A DNA stretch of 64,000 nt, from the NCBI GenBank assembly GCA_016702605.1, contig JADJDQ010000001.1, forward strand, positions 806,001 to 870,000, read 5' to 3'. Source of the DNA: Candidatus Intricatilinea gracilis. Its GTDB lineage: Bacteria > Pseudomonadota > Gammaproteobacteria > Burkholderiales > Burkholderiaceae_C. Under the pieces are notes generated by a model. That model searched no databases. It was not told where the DNA came from and worked only from the letters and a program-made list of their open reading frames with translations. The position numbers and the translations under genes were made by a program. Each line of letters starts with the position of its first letter. The first letter of the stretch is position 1. Below, piece by piece: positions 31,367-39,885 of this stretch.

Positions 31367-33535
31367 TCAGCTCGCCAGGCGCGACAGGTCGGCCACGCGG
31401 TTCATCGCCGCGTGCAGGCTGGCCAGCAGGCCCAGGCGGTTGGCGCGCAGGGCGGGGTCGTCGGCGTTGACCATCACACCGTCGAAGAAGGCGTCGACCG
31501 GGGTACGCAGTGCGGCCAGGGCCTTGAGCGAGGCTTCGTAGTCGTGTAACTCGAACAGGCGGTCGGCGGCGGGGCCAACCTCGGCCAGCGCGGCGGCCAG
31601 CGAGGCTTCGGCCGGCTCCTTGAGCAACCCGGCGTCGACCTGGGCCAGCACCTCACCCTCGGCCTTCTTCAGGATGTTGCCGATACGTTTGTTGGCCGCA
31701 GCCAGGGCCGTGGCCTCGGGCAAGGCGGCAAAGCTGCGCACCGCGGCCAGGCGCTTGGGCACGTCGCCGAGGCGGGCCGGCTTCAGAGCCAGCACGGCGT
31801 CGACTTCCTGCGCGCTGTAGCCTTGGTCGCGCAGGGCAACGGCCAGGCGGTCGTTGAAGAACTCGGCGAGTTGAGCGCTCGGGTTCTCGATCGAATCGAC
31901 GAACGCCGGCACCGCGCCGGCCAGCAGCTCGGGCAACTCCAGCGGCAGGTTCTTCTCGACCAGGATACGGATCACGCCCAGGGCGTGGCGACGAAGCGCA
32001 AACGGATCCTTGTCGCCGGTGGGCAGCTGGCCGATGCCGAACAGGCCGACCAGCGTTTCGAGCTTGTCGGCCAGCGCTAGCACGGTGCCAGAGTGGTTGC
32101 GCGGCAGCGCGTCGCCGGCAAAACGTGGCTTGTAATGGTCCTCGATGGCGATGGCGACACCGTCGCGCAGGCCTTCGGCGCGGGCGTAATAACCACCCAT
32201 GATGCCCTGCAGCTCGGGGAACTCACCCACCATGTCGGTCAGCAGGTCGGTCTTGGCCAGCAGCGCGGCTTGTTGCACCTTGCTGTCGAGCACGTCGAAC
32301 TCGTCCTTGGCGTCGACCGTGTACGGCAAGGTCGCCAGGCGCAGCTGGTTGACGATGGCATGGCCGATGGCGCGTACACGCTCGGCCCGGTCGCCCTGGC
32401 TGCCGAGCTTGCCGTGGTAGACCACCTTGGCCAGGCCGGGCACGCGCGAGGCCAGGGTCTTCTTGCGATCCTGCTCGAAGAAGAACTTCGCGTCGGCCAA
32501 GCGCGGACGCACCACCCGCTCGTTGCCGCCGATCACCGCGCTGGCATCGGCCGGGCGGATGTTGGACACGATCAGGAACTTGTGCGTCAGCTTGCCCTGC
32601 GCATCGAGCAGCGGGAAGTACTTCTGGTTGGCCTTCATCGTGAGGATGAGGCATTCCTGCGGCACGGCCAGGAACTCGGGCTCGAACCGGCACAGCAGCA
32701 CCTTGGGGCGTTCGACCAGCGCCGTCACCTCGTCCAGCAGGCCCTCGTCGTCGATGGGCGTGAGGCCTTCCTTGGCGGCGGCTTCGGTGAGCTGGCGCAC
32801 GATCTCGGCGCGGCGCGCGTCGAAGCTGGCGATCACCGCGCCCTGCTCGGCGAGTTGTGCGGCGTAGCTGTCGGCGTCGGTGAGCGAGATGTCGGCGACG
32901 GCGGCTTCGAAGCGGTGGCCGTGGGTGATACGACCGGCCGTGAGGCCGAGTGTGGCGACGGGCACCACGTCGGCGCCGTACATAGCGACCAGGCCATGCG
33001 CCGGGCGTACGAAGTTCACGGTGGTCCAGCCCGGCTGGAAGTCCGGCCCGTTGCCAGTCTCCAGCTGGTAGCCCATGACCTTGGGGATGGGCAGCTTGGC
33101 GAGCGCTTCGTCGAGCGCCCTCTGCAGGCCTTCGGCCAAGGTGGCGCCGGGCACGATGCTGTCGAGGAACAGGGCCTCGGCCTTGCCGTCTATCTGGCGC
33201 TTCAGGCCGGGTACGGCGGAAGCGTCGGCGCCGACCGAGGCCAGCTTCTTGAGCAGCGCGGGCGTGGCGTTGCCGGCGGCGTCGAGCGCCACGGCAACGG
33301 GCATGAGCTTGGTCTGCTGCGCCTTGTCGGCGGCCTTGGGCGCCACGGCGGTGACATGCACGGCCAGGCGGCGCGGCGAGGCGAACGGTGTCGCCACGGC
33401 ATCACCTGCTGCCAGACCCTGGGCCCTGAGGCTCGCGGCCAGGGTGCTGGCGAAGGATTCGCCCAGCTTCTTCAGCGCCTTGGGCGGCAACTCTTCGACG
33501 AAGAGTTCGACGAGCAGATTCTTGGTGGTCGACAT
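31367..33535 (-). CDS. glyS: Glycyl-tRNA synthetase beta subunit
   Basis: Beta chain (722 residues) of the tetrameric glycyl-tRNA synthetase; it binds and checks tRNA-Gly. The N-terminus LLVELFVEELPPKALKKLG, the middle LPRNHSGTVLALADKLETLVGLFGIGQLPTGDKDPFALRR region (parts) and the anticodon-binding C-terminal DALRT-like ALRTPVDAFFDGVMVNADD are all family marks. The start lies two bases after the glyQ stop, so the two are coupled. Confidence 0.96.
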   Translation of the reverse strand: MSTTKNLLVELFVEELPPKALKKLGESFASTLAASLRAQGLAAGDAVATPFASPRRLAVHVTAVAPKAADKAQQTKLMPVAVALDAAGNATPALLKKLASVGADASAVPGLKRQIDGKAEALFLDSIVPGATLAEGLQRALDEALAKLPIPKVMGYQLETGNGPDFQPGWTTVNFVRPAHGLVAMYGADVVPVATLGLTAGRITHGHRFEAAVADISLTDADSYAAQLAEQGAVIASFDARRAEIVRQLTEAAAKEGLTPIDDEGLLDEVTALVERPKVLLCRFEPEFLAVPQECLILTMKANQKYFPLLDAQGKLTHKFLIVSNIRPADASAVIGGNERVVRPRLADAKFFFEQDRKKTLASRVPGLAKVVYHGKLGSQGDRAERVRAIGHAIVNQLRLATLPYTVDAKDEFDVLDSKVQQAALLAKTDLLTDMVGEFPELQGIMGGYYARAEGLRDGVAIAIEDHYKPRFAGDALPRNHSGTVLALADKLETLVGLFGIGQLPTGDKDPFALRRHALGVIRILVEKNLPLELPELLAGAVPAFVDSIENPSAQLAEFFNDRLAVALRDQGYSAQEVDAVLALKPARLGDVPKRLAAVRSFAALPEATALAAANKRIGNILKKAEGEVLAQVDAGLLKEPAEASLAAALAEVGPAADRLFELHDYEASLKALAALRTPVDAFFDGVMVNADDPALRANRLGLLASLHAAMNRVADLSRLAS

Positions 33536-33537
33536 GA

Positions 33538-34581
33538 TCAGGCGGCCTTCTTGTCGTTGTTCTTCGCGGCGGCAGCGGCGGCCTTGGCGGCCTCGGCATC
33601 GAGCTTGGCCGTCACCTCGTCGGCCCAGGCCTTGGGCGCCATGGGGAAGCCCAGGCGACGGCGGCTTTCCAGGTACGCGGCGGCCACGCTGCGCGCCAGG
33701 TTGCGAATGCGGCCGATGTAGGCGGCGCGTTCGGTCACGCTGATGGCGCCGCGGGCATCCAGCAGGTTGAAGGTGTGCGCGGCCTTGAGCACCTGCTCGT
33801 AGGCCGGCAGCGCCAACTGCTGCGCCATCAGGTGCTGGGCATTGCCCTCATGGGCGCCGAAGGCGGTGAGCAGGAACTCGACGTTGCTGTGCTCGAAGTT
33901 GTAGGTGCTCTGCTCCACCTCGTTCTGGTGGAAGACGTCGCCGTACTTCAGTACGCCCCCAGACCCGCCGCCCTGCGGCGTGTCGCCCCCCGAGGGGGTG
34001 CCGTCCGCTAGGGAGCGGCCCGGCGCGGACGGGCCTGCCGCGTACAGCAGGTCATAGACGTTCTCGACGCCCTGCAGGTACATGGCCAGGCGTTCCAGGC
34101 CGTAGGTGATCTCGCCGGTGATGGGCTTGCAGTCGATGCCGCCCACTTGCTGGAAGTAGGTGAACTGCGTCACCTCCATGCCGTTGAGCCAGACCTCCCA
34201 GCCCAGGCCCCAGGCGCCCAGGGTGGGGTTCTCCCAGTCGTCCTCGACGAAGCGGATGTCGTTCTTCTTGAGGTCGAAGCCCAGCGCTTCCAGGCTGCCC
34301 AGGTACAGGTCGAGGATGTTCGCGGGCGCGGGCTTGAGCACCACCTGGTACTGGTAGTAGTGCTGCAGGCGATTCGGGTTGTTGCCGTAACGGCCGTCCT
34401 TGGGGCGGCGGCTGGGCTGCACGTAGGCGGCCTTCCAGGGCTCGGGGCCCAGGGCGCGCAGGAAGGTGGCGGTGTGGCTGGTGCCGGCGCCCACTTCCAT
34501 GTCATAGGGTTGCAGCAGGGCGCAGCCCTGGGCGTCCCAATAGGCTTGCAGGCGCAGGATGATTTGCTGGAAGCTCAGCAT
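33538..34581 (-). CDS. glyQ: Glycyl-tRNA synthetase alpha subunit, with an inserted coding repeat
   Basis: Catalytic alpha chain (347 residues; about 300 is usual). Class II aminoacyl-tRNA synthetase marks: RLQAYWDAQGCALLQPYD, EVGAGTSHTATFLRALGPE, YVQPSRRPKDGRYGNNPNRL and GVENVYDLL. Between VYDLL and KYGDVFHQNEVEQSTYNFE lies an extra segment of roughly 23 residues (SAPGRSLADGTPSGGDTPQG and glycines), encoded by a hairpin-rich repeat. A Lys/Ala-rich tail follows. The ATG at 34581 is the family start. Everything else is conserved, so the enzyme is probably active despite the insert. Confidence 0.95.
   Translation of the reverse strand: MLSFQQIILRLQAYWDAQGCALLQPYDMEVGAGTSHTATFLRALGPEPWKAAYVQPSRRPKDGRYGNNPNRLQHYYQYQVVLKPAPANILDLYLGSLEALGFDLKKNDIRFVEDDWENPTLGAWGLGWEVWLNGMEVTQFTYFQQVGGIDCKPITGEITYGLERLAMYLQGVENVYDLLYAAGPSAPGRSLADGTPSGGDTPQGGGSGGVLKYGDVFHQNEVEQSTYNFEHSNVEFLLTAFGAHEGNAQHLMAQQLALPAYEQVLKAAHTFNLLDARGAISVTERAAYIGRIRNLARSVAAAYLESRRRLGFPMAPKAWADEVTAKLDAEAAKAAAAAAKNNDKKAA
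33958..34036 (-). repeat. Hairpin-rich palindromic repeat inside glyQ
   Basis: Three consecutive dyads in 79 bases: CGCCGC/GCGGCG (33966-33980), CCCCC/GGGGG around GA (33987-33998) and CCGTCCGC/GCGGACGG (34001-34032). It coincides with the stretch of GlyQ absent from relatives, and is read through in frame. The composition resembles small GC-rich intergenic repeats of Burkholderiales; that link is from memory and not checked. Confidence 0.75.
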
Positions 34582-34770
34582 GTTGTGTGGGCAGCAACCG
34601 CGCGAGCGGGCGACCGTTGAGTTCAGTAGGCGGCTACCGACGCGGCGGCGGCCGAAGGTGGGGGGCTGTGGCACCCCGATGTTCACCGCCAGACGGGTGA
34701 GCCGGGGATTCTAGGTGGCGGGTGTGGCCCGTCCCGGTGCGCTGTGGCCACCTGGCCCGAGACAAACGCC

Positions 34771-35529
34771 TCAGGCGCCCTGAGCCTGCAGCGCCGCCAG
34801 GTCGGCTGGTGTGCCCACGTTGGCCCAGCGCCCGCCGTAGGGCAACACGGCGACCCGGCCACGCGCCATGGCTTGGTGCAGCAGCGGGCCCAAGGCGGCG
34901 CGTTGTCCGGCGGGCACACCGTGCAGCAGCGCGGGCTTCATGAGTGCGAGATTGGCGTAGGTCTGACGGGGCGAGCCATCCGCGGCGGCGCTGCCCGACA
35001 CACCCACCGCGGCGCCGGGCGCCAGATCCTCGCGAGCATCGCCGTAGCCAAAGTCGCCCTTGGGGTGATACGGCGGATTGGGTACAAGCCAGAGCAGGGC
35101 GTCGAGATTACTCGCGGCGAAACGCTGCGCCAGCGCGGCGTCGAACACGAAATCGGGCGCCCAGATGTCGCCCGAGACGACCCAGAACACTTCACGTCCG
35201 CCCTCGCTCAGCCAGGGCAGCACCGTGGCGATGCCGCCGGCGGTTTCGAGTGCGGCGCCGAAGAGGGCGCCTTCGTGTGAATAACTCAGGCGCAGGCCGT
35301 AGGCGCTGCCGTCGCCCAAGCGGGCCGGGAACTGCTCTTCGAGCCAGGCGGTGTTGACGACCACCTCGGCGACGCCGTCGCGTGCCAGGGCGCGCAGATG
35401 GTGGGCGACGAGTGGTTGACCGTGCAGTTCGAGCAGCGGCTTGGGCGTGTGGTCGCTCAAAGGGCGCATACGTTCGCCGCGGCCGGCGGCAAGAACAATG
35501 GCGCGGGGGGGCGGGGATGCGGCAGGCAT
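34771..35529 (-). CDS. murU: N-acetylmuramate alpha-1-phosphate uridylyltransferase (MurU-like)
   Basis: Nucleotidyltransferase of the cell-wall recycling route that makes UDP-MurNAc directly. 252 residues: NTP-binding AIVLAAGRGERMRPLSDHTP then KPLLELHGQPLVAHHL, VVVNTAWLEEQF, FWVVSGDIWAPD (metal Asp), WLVPNPPYHPKGDFGYG and the end GGRWANVGTPADLAAL. The PNPPYHPKGDF segment is characteristic of MurU as against sugar-1-phosphate guanylyltransferases. Phosphotransferase AmgK, its usual neighbour, would lie outside; it is not next to it here, which lowers certainty about the exact sugar. Confidence 0.85.
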   Translation of the reverse strand: MPAASPPPRAIVLAAGRGERMRPLSDHTPKPLLELHGQPLVAHHLRALARDGVAEVVVNTAWLEEQFPARLGDGSAYGLRLSYSHEGALFGAALETAGGIATVLPWLSEGGREVFWVVSGDIWAPDFVFDAALAQRFAASNLDALLWLVPNPPYHPKGDFGYGDAREDLAPGAAVGVSGSAAADGSPRQTYANLALMKPALLHGVPAGQRAALGPLLHQAMARGRVAVLPYGGRWANVGTPADLAALQAQGA

Positions 35530-35602
35530 CGGGGAAGTTTAGGGGGCGCCGGCGGGCCGGTGGACACGGCCGACGAGTCCGTGGTCTGGCACCGCTCCCC
35601 CA

Positions 35603-35626
35603 CGGTCGGGCTTGCAAGCCCGACCG
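35603..35626. repeat. 24-base perfect palindrome
   Basis: CGGTCGGGCTTG followed by its exact complement, no loop. It abuts the nested inverted repeat at 35626-35678 in the gap between murU and the hemerythrin gene. Confidence 0.9.
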
Positions 35627-35678
35627 GTAAAGCCGGCAGGAAACAGGACGCAGGTCCTGTTTCCGGTCCGGCTTTACC
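35626..35678. repeat. Nested inverted repeat after the hemerythrin gene
   Basis: Outer arms GGTAAAGCCGG / CCGGCTTTACC (11 bases, perfect) enclose inner arms GGAAACAGGAC / GTCCTGTTTCC (11 bases, perfect) with a four-base loop; two and three unpaired bases separate the arms. The outer arm overlaps the hemerythrin stop codon at 35674. No T run follows, so it is not a standard terminator; it could block 3' exonucleases or be a REP-like element. Confidence 0.88.
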
Positions 35679-36258
35679 CCAGCCCGATGGGCGCCGGGGC
35701 CAGGCGCACGATGCGGCTGAACAGTGCTTCGTATTCGGCCGGCGGGGCATGGCCGGTGAGTGGGTCGCGGTGCTGGGCGAAGGCGACGTCGAGCTTGGTC
35801 CAGTCGTCGTCGGTAAGCACCTTCTCGGCCAGCGGCAGGATGACGTCTTCTTCCAGGCGCATGTGGGCGCGGTAGAAGTCGAGGTACCGTTCCAGCGCAG
35901 CTTCGAAGGCGGGCTGGCGCGAACTGCCCAGCATCTCCCAGGCGAGCAGCGCATGTTCGAGCTTGAGGATGGCCGACTCCCCGTTGGCATGGTCACGGTC
36001 GAGACGGGCGAGTGCTTCGTCGGCGTCGTTGGTGCGGGCACGCATCAGCGGGAAGAGCAAATCGCTCTCTTGCCGATGATGCAGGCGCTCGGGGAACTCG
36101 TCGATGTAGAACAACATGGCGCGCAGCACTTCGAAATCGCGCGCCGACGCCACGTGGCCGTTGCGGCGTTGCTCGGCGAGCATGAGCGAGATCGAGCTCA
36201 ACATGGCGGCCAGGGCCTGGTGTTCGGCGTGAATGATCTTGATGGATGGATGGCTCAT
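35674..36258 (-). CDS. Hemerythrin-domain protein
   Basis: Cytoplasmic helical-bundle protein of 194 residues with a non-haem di-iron site pattern: SIKIIHAEHQALAAML (first His pair), FPERLHHRQESDLLFPLM (His/His/Glu), then AHMRLEEDVILPLAE (His/Glu). Such proteins sense or detoxify O2 or NO. The start has GGAGACAC just upstream of ATG 36258. An FNR/Anr-type half-symmetric box is centred about 76 bases before the start, which points to oxygen- or NO-linked control. Its own 3' end runs into the nested inverted repeat. Confidence 0.9.
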   Translation of the reverse strand: MSHPSIKIIHAEHQALAAMLSSISLMLAEQRRNGHVASARDFEVLRAMLFYIDEFPERLHHRQESDLLFPLMRARTNDADEALARLDRDHANGESAILKLEHALLAWEMLGSSRQPAFEAALERYLDFYRAHMRLEEDVILPLAEKVLTDDDWTKLDVAFAQHRDPLTGHAPPAEYEALFSRIVRLAPAPIGLG

Positions 36259-36327
36259 GTGTGTGTCTCCGGCGCATGGGCGCCAACCTCATGATGCCGA
36301 GACTCGCAGTCTTGCGGCCAAAGTGAC

Positions 36328-36341
36328 TTGATGCGCGTCAA
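36328..36341 (-). promoter_or_regulatory. FNR/CRP-family operator
   Basis: TTGATGCGCGTCAA: nine of the ten defined bases of the consensus TTGAT-N4-ATCAA. It lies in the 275-base gap between the hemerythrin and transketolase genes, about 70 bases from the hemerythrin start, consistent with activation from position near -41. Flanking GTGAC/GTCAC extend the symmetry. Confidence 0.75.
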
Positions 36342-36533
36342 GTGTCACGCGGGCAAATCGGTGGGCGCTGCGGGCGATCAAGCAGGGCCACGGGCCGGCC
36401 GGTGGCGGGCGGCCCTTAAAATCCGACGTTTTTCATCGCCACCCGATACGCCAGGCTCCGCCCGGCCACCGGACCTGCCCCAAGCCCGAGCGCCTCGGTG
36501 CTGCCGGGCGCATCTTGTACACAGCGACCCGAT

Positions 36534-38657
36534 ATGGCCGACCTCAGCCCCACGACCGAACTGACAGACACCTCGGCGAGCGCGGCAGCGCCAGCCGCAG
36601 CGGCCAACCCGGCCGACCAGGCCAACGTGATCCGCGCGCTGGCGATGGACGCGGTGCAGCAGGCCAATTCGGGCCACCCGGGCGCGCCCATGGGCATGGC
36701 CGAGATCGCCCAGGCGCTGTGGCAGCGCCACCTCAAGCACAACCCGTCGGACCCGAAATGGGTCGACCGCGACCGCTTCGTGCTGAGCAACGGCCACGGC
36801 TCGATGCTGCTGTACGCGCTGCTGCACCTGAGCGGCTACGACCTGCCGATCGCCGAGCTGAAGAACTTCCGCCAGATGCACAGCAAGACGCCGGGTCACC
36901 CCGAAGTCGGCGTGACGCCTGGTGTCGAGACCACCACCGGCCCGCTCGGCCAGGGCATCAGCAATGCCGTGGGCATGGCGCTGGCAGAAAAGCTGCTGGC
37001 GGCCGAGTTCAACCGCAGCGTCGACGGCAAGGCCTACACCGTGGTCGACCACCACACCTACACCTTCCTGGGCGACGGCTGCCTGATGGAAGGCATCAGC
37101 CACGAAGCCTGCGCCCTGGCCGGCGCGTGGAAGCTGAACAAGCTGATCGCGCTGTACGACGACAACGGCATCAGCATCGACGGCAAGGTGGCGCCCTGGT
37201 TCATCGACAACACGGCGCAGCGTTTCGCCGCCTACGGCTGGAACGTGATCGGCCCGGTCGACGGCCATGACGTGGACGCGGTCGACGCCGCCATCACCCA
37301 GGCCAAGACCAGCACCGAACGGCCCACCTTCATCATCTGCAAGACGGCCATCGGCAAGGGCTCGCCGAACCGCGCTGGCACGGCCAAGGCGCACGGCGAA
37401 CCGCTCGGTGCCGAAGAGATCAAGCTCACCCGCGAAGCCATCGGCTGGAGCGCCGAACCCTTCGTCGTGCCGGCCGACGTGGCCGCTGCCTGGGACCACC
37501 GCGTCGCCGGCGCCGCCGCCCAGCATGCCTGGGAGGAACGCCACGCCGAGTACGTGCGCGACTTCCCCGAACTCGCCCTGGCTTTCGAGCGTCGTATGGC
37601 CGGCGACCTGCCGGACAACTTTGCGCAGATCGCGGTCGACTCGGTCGCCGCTGCCCACACGAAGGCCGAAACCGTCGCCAGCCGCAAGGCCAGCCAGATC
37701 GCGCTGGAGTTCTTCACCGCCGCGTTGCCCGAGCTGCTGGGCGGCTCGGCCGACCTGACGGGATCGAACCTCACCAACACCAAGAGCACGCCGGCCTTGC
37801 GTTTCGACGCCACGGGCGCGGTGGTCAAGACCGCACTGGCCGAAGGCCAGGAGCCGGTGATCGGCCGCCACATCAACTACGGCGTGCGCGAGTTCGGCAT
37901 GGCCGCCATCATGAACGGCGTGGCCCTGCACGGCGGCTACATCCCCTACGGCGGCACCTTCCTGACCTTCAGCGACTACAGCCGCAACGCCATTCGTATG
38001 GCTGCGCTGATGAAGTTGCGGGTGGTGCACGTGTTCACGCACGACTCGATCGGCCTGGGTGAAGACGGCCCGACCCACCAGAGCGTGGAACACGCCGCCA
38101 GCCTGCGCCTGATCCCCGGGCTGGACGTCTGGCGCCCGGCCGACACGACCGAAACCGCTGTCGCCTGGACACTGGCGCTGGCCAACAAGCATCGCCCGAG
38201 TGCGCTGCTGCTGAGCCGCCAGAACCTGGCCTACGCACCCAAGACCGACCCCGAACTCATCACGCGCGGCGCCTATGTGCTGGCCGAGCCCAGCGAGGTC
38301 GGCCTGCGCAAGAAGGCCAGGGCGGTGATCATCGCCACCGGCTCCGAGGTGCAACTGGCCCTGCACGCGCAGGCCGAACTGGCCAAGCTCAAGATCCCCG
38401 TGCGTGTGGTGTCGATGCCCAGCACGACGGTGTTCGACCGCCAGGACGTGCGTTACAAGAAGGACGTGTTGCCCAAGGGCCTGCCGCGTGTGGCCATCGA
38501 GGCCGGCGTGACCGACTTCTGGTGGAAATACGGCTGCGACGCGGTCATCGGCGTCGACACCTTCGGCGAGTCGGCCCCGGCCGGTGTGTTGTTCAAGCAC
38601 TTCGGCCTGACGGTGGACAACCTCGTCGCCACCGTGCGCAAGGTGCTGGCCGGCTGA
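36534..38657 (+). CDS. tkt: Transketolase
   Basis: Thiamine-diphosphate enzyme of the non-oxidative pentose phosphate and Calvin-type pathways. 707 residues; RALAMDAVQQANSGHPGAPMG (part), VLSNGHGSMLLYALLHLSGY, the cofactor region GDGCLMEGISHEAC, HHINYGVREFGMAAIMNG-like RHINYGVREFGMAA with the catalytic Glu, and the C-terminal VAIEAGVTDFWWKYG. The ATG at 36534 (MADLSP) is preferred to the GTG-less extension from 36498. The first 30 residues are an Ala-rich addition. It is followed by gap after 156 bases. Confidence 0.95.
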   Translation: MADLSPTTELTDTSASAAAPAAAANPADQANVIRALAMDAVQQANSGHPGAPMGMAEIAQALWQRHLKHNPSDPKWVDRDRFVLSNGHGSMLLYALLHLSGYDLPIAELKNFRQMHSKTPGHPEVGVTPGVETTTGPLGQGISNAVGMALAEKLLAAEFNRSVDGKAYTVVDHHTYTFLGDGCLMEGISHEACALAGAWKLNKLIALYDDNGISIDGKVAPWFIDNTAQRFAAYGWNVIGPVDGHDVDAVDAAITQAKTSTERPTFIICKTAIGKGSPNRAGTAKAHGEPLGAEEIKLTREAIGWSAEPFVVPADVAAAWDHRVAGAAAQHAWEERHAEYVRDFPELALAFERRMAGDLPDNFAQIAVDSVAAAHTKAETVASRKASQIALEFFTAALPELLGGSADLTGSNLTNTKSTPALRFDATGAVVKTALAEGQEPVIGRHINYGVREFGMAAIMNGVALHGGYIPYGGTFLTFSDYSRNAIRMAALMKLRVVHVFTHDSIGLGEDGPTHQSVEHAASLRLIPGLDVWRPADTTETAVAWTLALANKHRPSALLLSRQNLAYAPKTDPELITRGAYVLAEPSEVGLRKKARAVIIATGSEVQLALHAQAELAKLKIPVRVVSMPSTTVFDRQDVRYKKDVLPKGLPRVAIEAGVTDFWWKYGCDAVIGVDTFGESAPAGVLFKHFGLTVDNLVATVRKVLAG

Positions 38658-38813
38658 TCAAGCGCAAGCGCCGGCCTGTATCCCATGAACAAGGTTCTCG
38701 CGAAGTAACCCTCGGGGCGTCACACTGCCCGGCCGGCCCCATGGGCCCACCGACCACCCGGCCGTGTCGCCCAGCATCCCGTCCACTTTCGTCTTCAACC
38801 CCAGGAGTCCCAC

Positions 38814-39812
38814 ATGACCATCAAGATCGGCATCAATGGCTTCGGCCGCATCGGCCGCATGGTGTTCCGCGCCGCGGTGCAGAACTTCAACGACATCGAG
38901 ATCGTCGGCATCAACGACCTGCTCGAGCCCGACTACCTGGCCTACATGCTCACCTACGACAGCGTGCATGGCCGCTTCAAGGGTGAGGTCTCGGTCGACG
39001 GCAACACGCTCGTGGTCAACGGCAAGAAGATCCGCCTGACCGCCGTGAAGAACCCGGCCGAGCTGAAGTGGGACGAAGTCGGCGCCGACATCGTCGTCGA
39101 ATCGACCGGCCTGTTCCTGACCAAGGAAAGCGGCGAAGCCCACCTGAAGGCTGGCGCCAAGAAGGTCATCTTCTCGGCACCCAGCAAGGACGACACCCCG
39201 ATGTTCGTCTTCGGCGTCAACGACAAGACCTACGCTGGCCAGGCCATCATCAGCAACGCCAGCTGCACCACCAACTGCCTGGCCCCGGTGGCCAAGGTGC
39301 TCAACGACAAGTGGGGCATCAAGCGTGGCCTGATGACCACCGTGCACGCCGCCACTGCGACGCAGAAGACCGTGGACGGCCCGAGCAACAAGGACTGGCG
39401 CGGCGGCCGCGGCATCCTCGAAAACATCATCCCCTCGTCGACCGGCGCGGCCAAGGCCGTGGGCGTGGTCATCCCCGAGCTCAACAAGAAGCTCACCGGC
39501 ATGGCCTTTCGCGTGCCGACCAGCGACGTGTCGGTGGTCGACCTGACCGTCGAGCTCAACAGCGAAGCCAGCTACGCCGAAATCTGCGCCGAGATGAAGG
39601 CACAGAGCCAGGGTGCTCTGAAGGGTGTGCTGGGCTACACCGAAGACAAGGTGGTGGCGACCGACTTCCGCGGTGAACCCTGCACCAGCGTGTTCGACGC
39701 CGACGCCGGCATTGCGCTGGACAAGACCTTCGTGAAGGTCGTGTCCTGGTACGACAACGAGTGGGGCTACTCGAACAAGGTGCTCGAGATGGTGCGTGTG
39801 ATCGCCCGCTGA
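38814..39812 (+). CDS. gap: Glyceraldehyde-3-phosphate dehydrogenase, type I
   Basis: Glycolytic NAD-dependent enzyme, 332 residues. NAD motif IKIGINGFGRIGRMVFRA (residues 2-19), catalytic Cys in SNASCTTNCLAPVAKV (near 154), TVHAATATQKTVDG, RGGRGILENIIPSSTGAAKA and WYDNEWGYSNKVLEM at the end, all standard. A strong terminator follows 37 bases beyond the stop. Together with tkt it forms the usual Burkholderiales tkt-gap pair, the two serving shared sugar-phosphate flow. Confidence 0.97.
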   Translation: MTIKIGINGFGRIGRMVFRAAVQNFNDIEIVGINDLLEPDYLAYMLTYDSVHGRFKGEVSVDGNTLVVNGKKIRLTAVKNPAELKWDEVGADIVVESTGLFLTKESGEAHLKAGAKKVIFSAPSKDDTPMFVFGVNDKTYAGQAIISNASCTTNCLAPVAKVLNDKWGIKRGLMTTVHAATATQKTVDGPSNKDWRGGRGILENIIPSSTGAAKAVGVVIPELNKKLTGMAFRVPTSDVSVVDLTVELNSEASYAEICAEMKAQSQGALKGVLGYTEDKVVATDFRGEPCTSVFDADAGIALDKTFVKVVSWYDNEWGYSNKVLEMVRVIAR

Positions 39813-39848
39813 GCCTGACTTGCCGCTCTTTGGCGGCATCGAGACAAG

Positions 39849-39870
39849 CGGCCCCGACGGGGCCGTTTTT
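39849..39870 (+). terminator. Intrinsic terminator after gap
   Basis: Seven-pair stem CGGCCCC / GGGGCCG followed by five T residues. The convergent unknown gene ends 16 bases further on, so the hairpin may act from both sides. Confidence 0.88.
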
Positions 39871-39885
39871 CATGGGGCCGTCGTT

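Noticed and set aside
38694..38708. Seven-codon frame between tkt and gap (MNKVLAK)
   Set aside because: Far too short and without a ribosome site; no sign of a leader-peptide attenuator.
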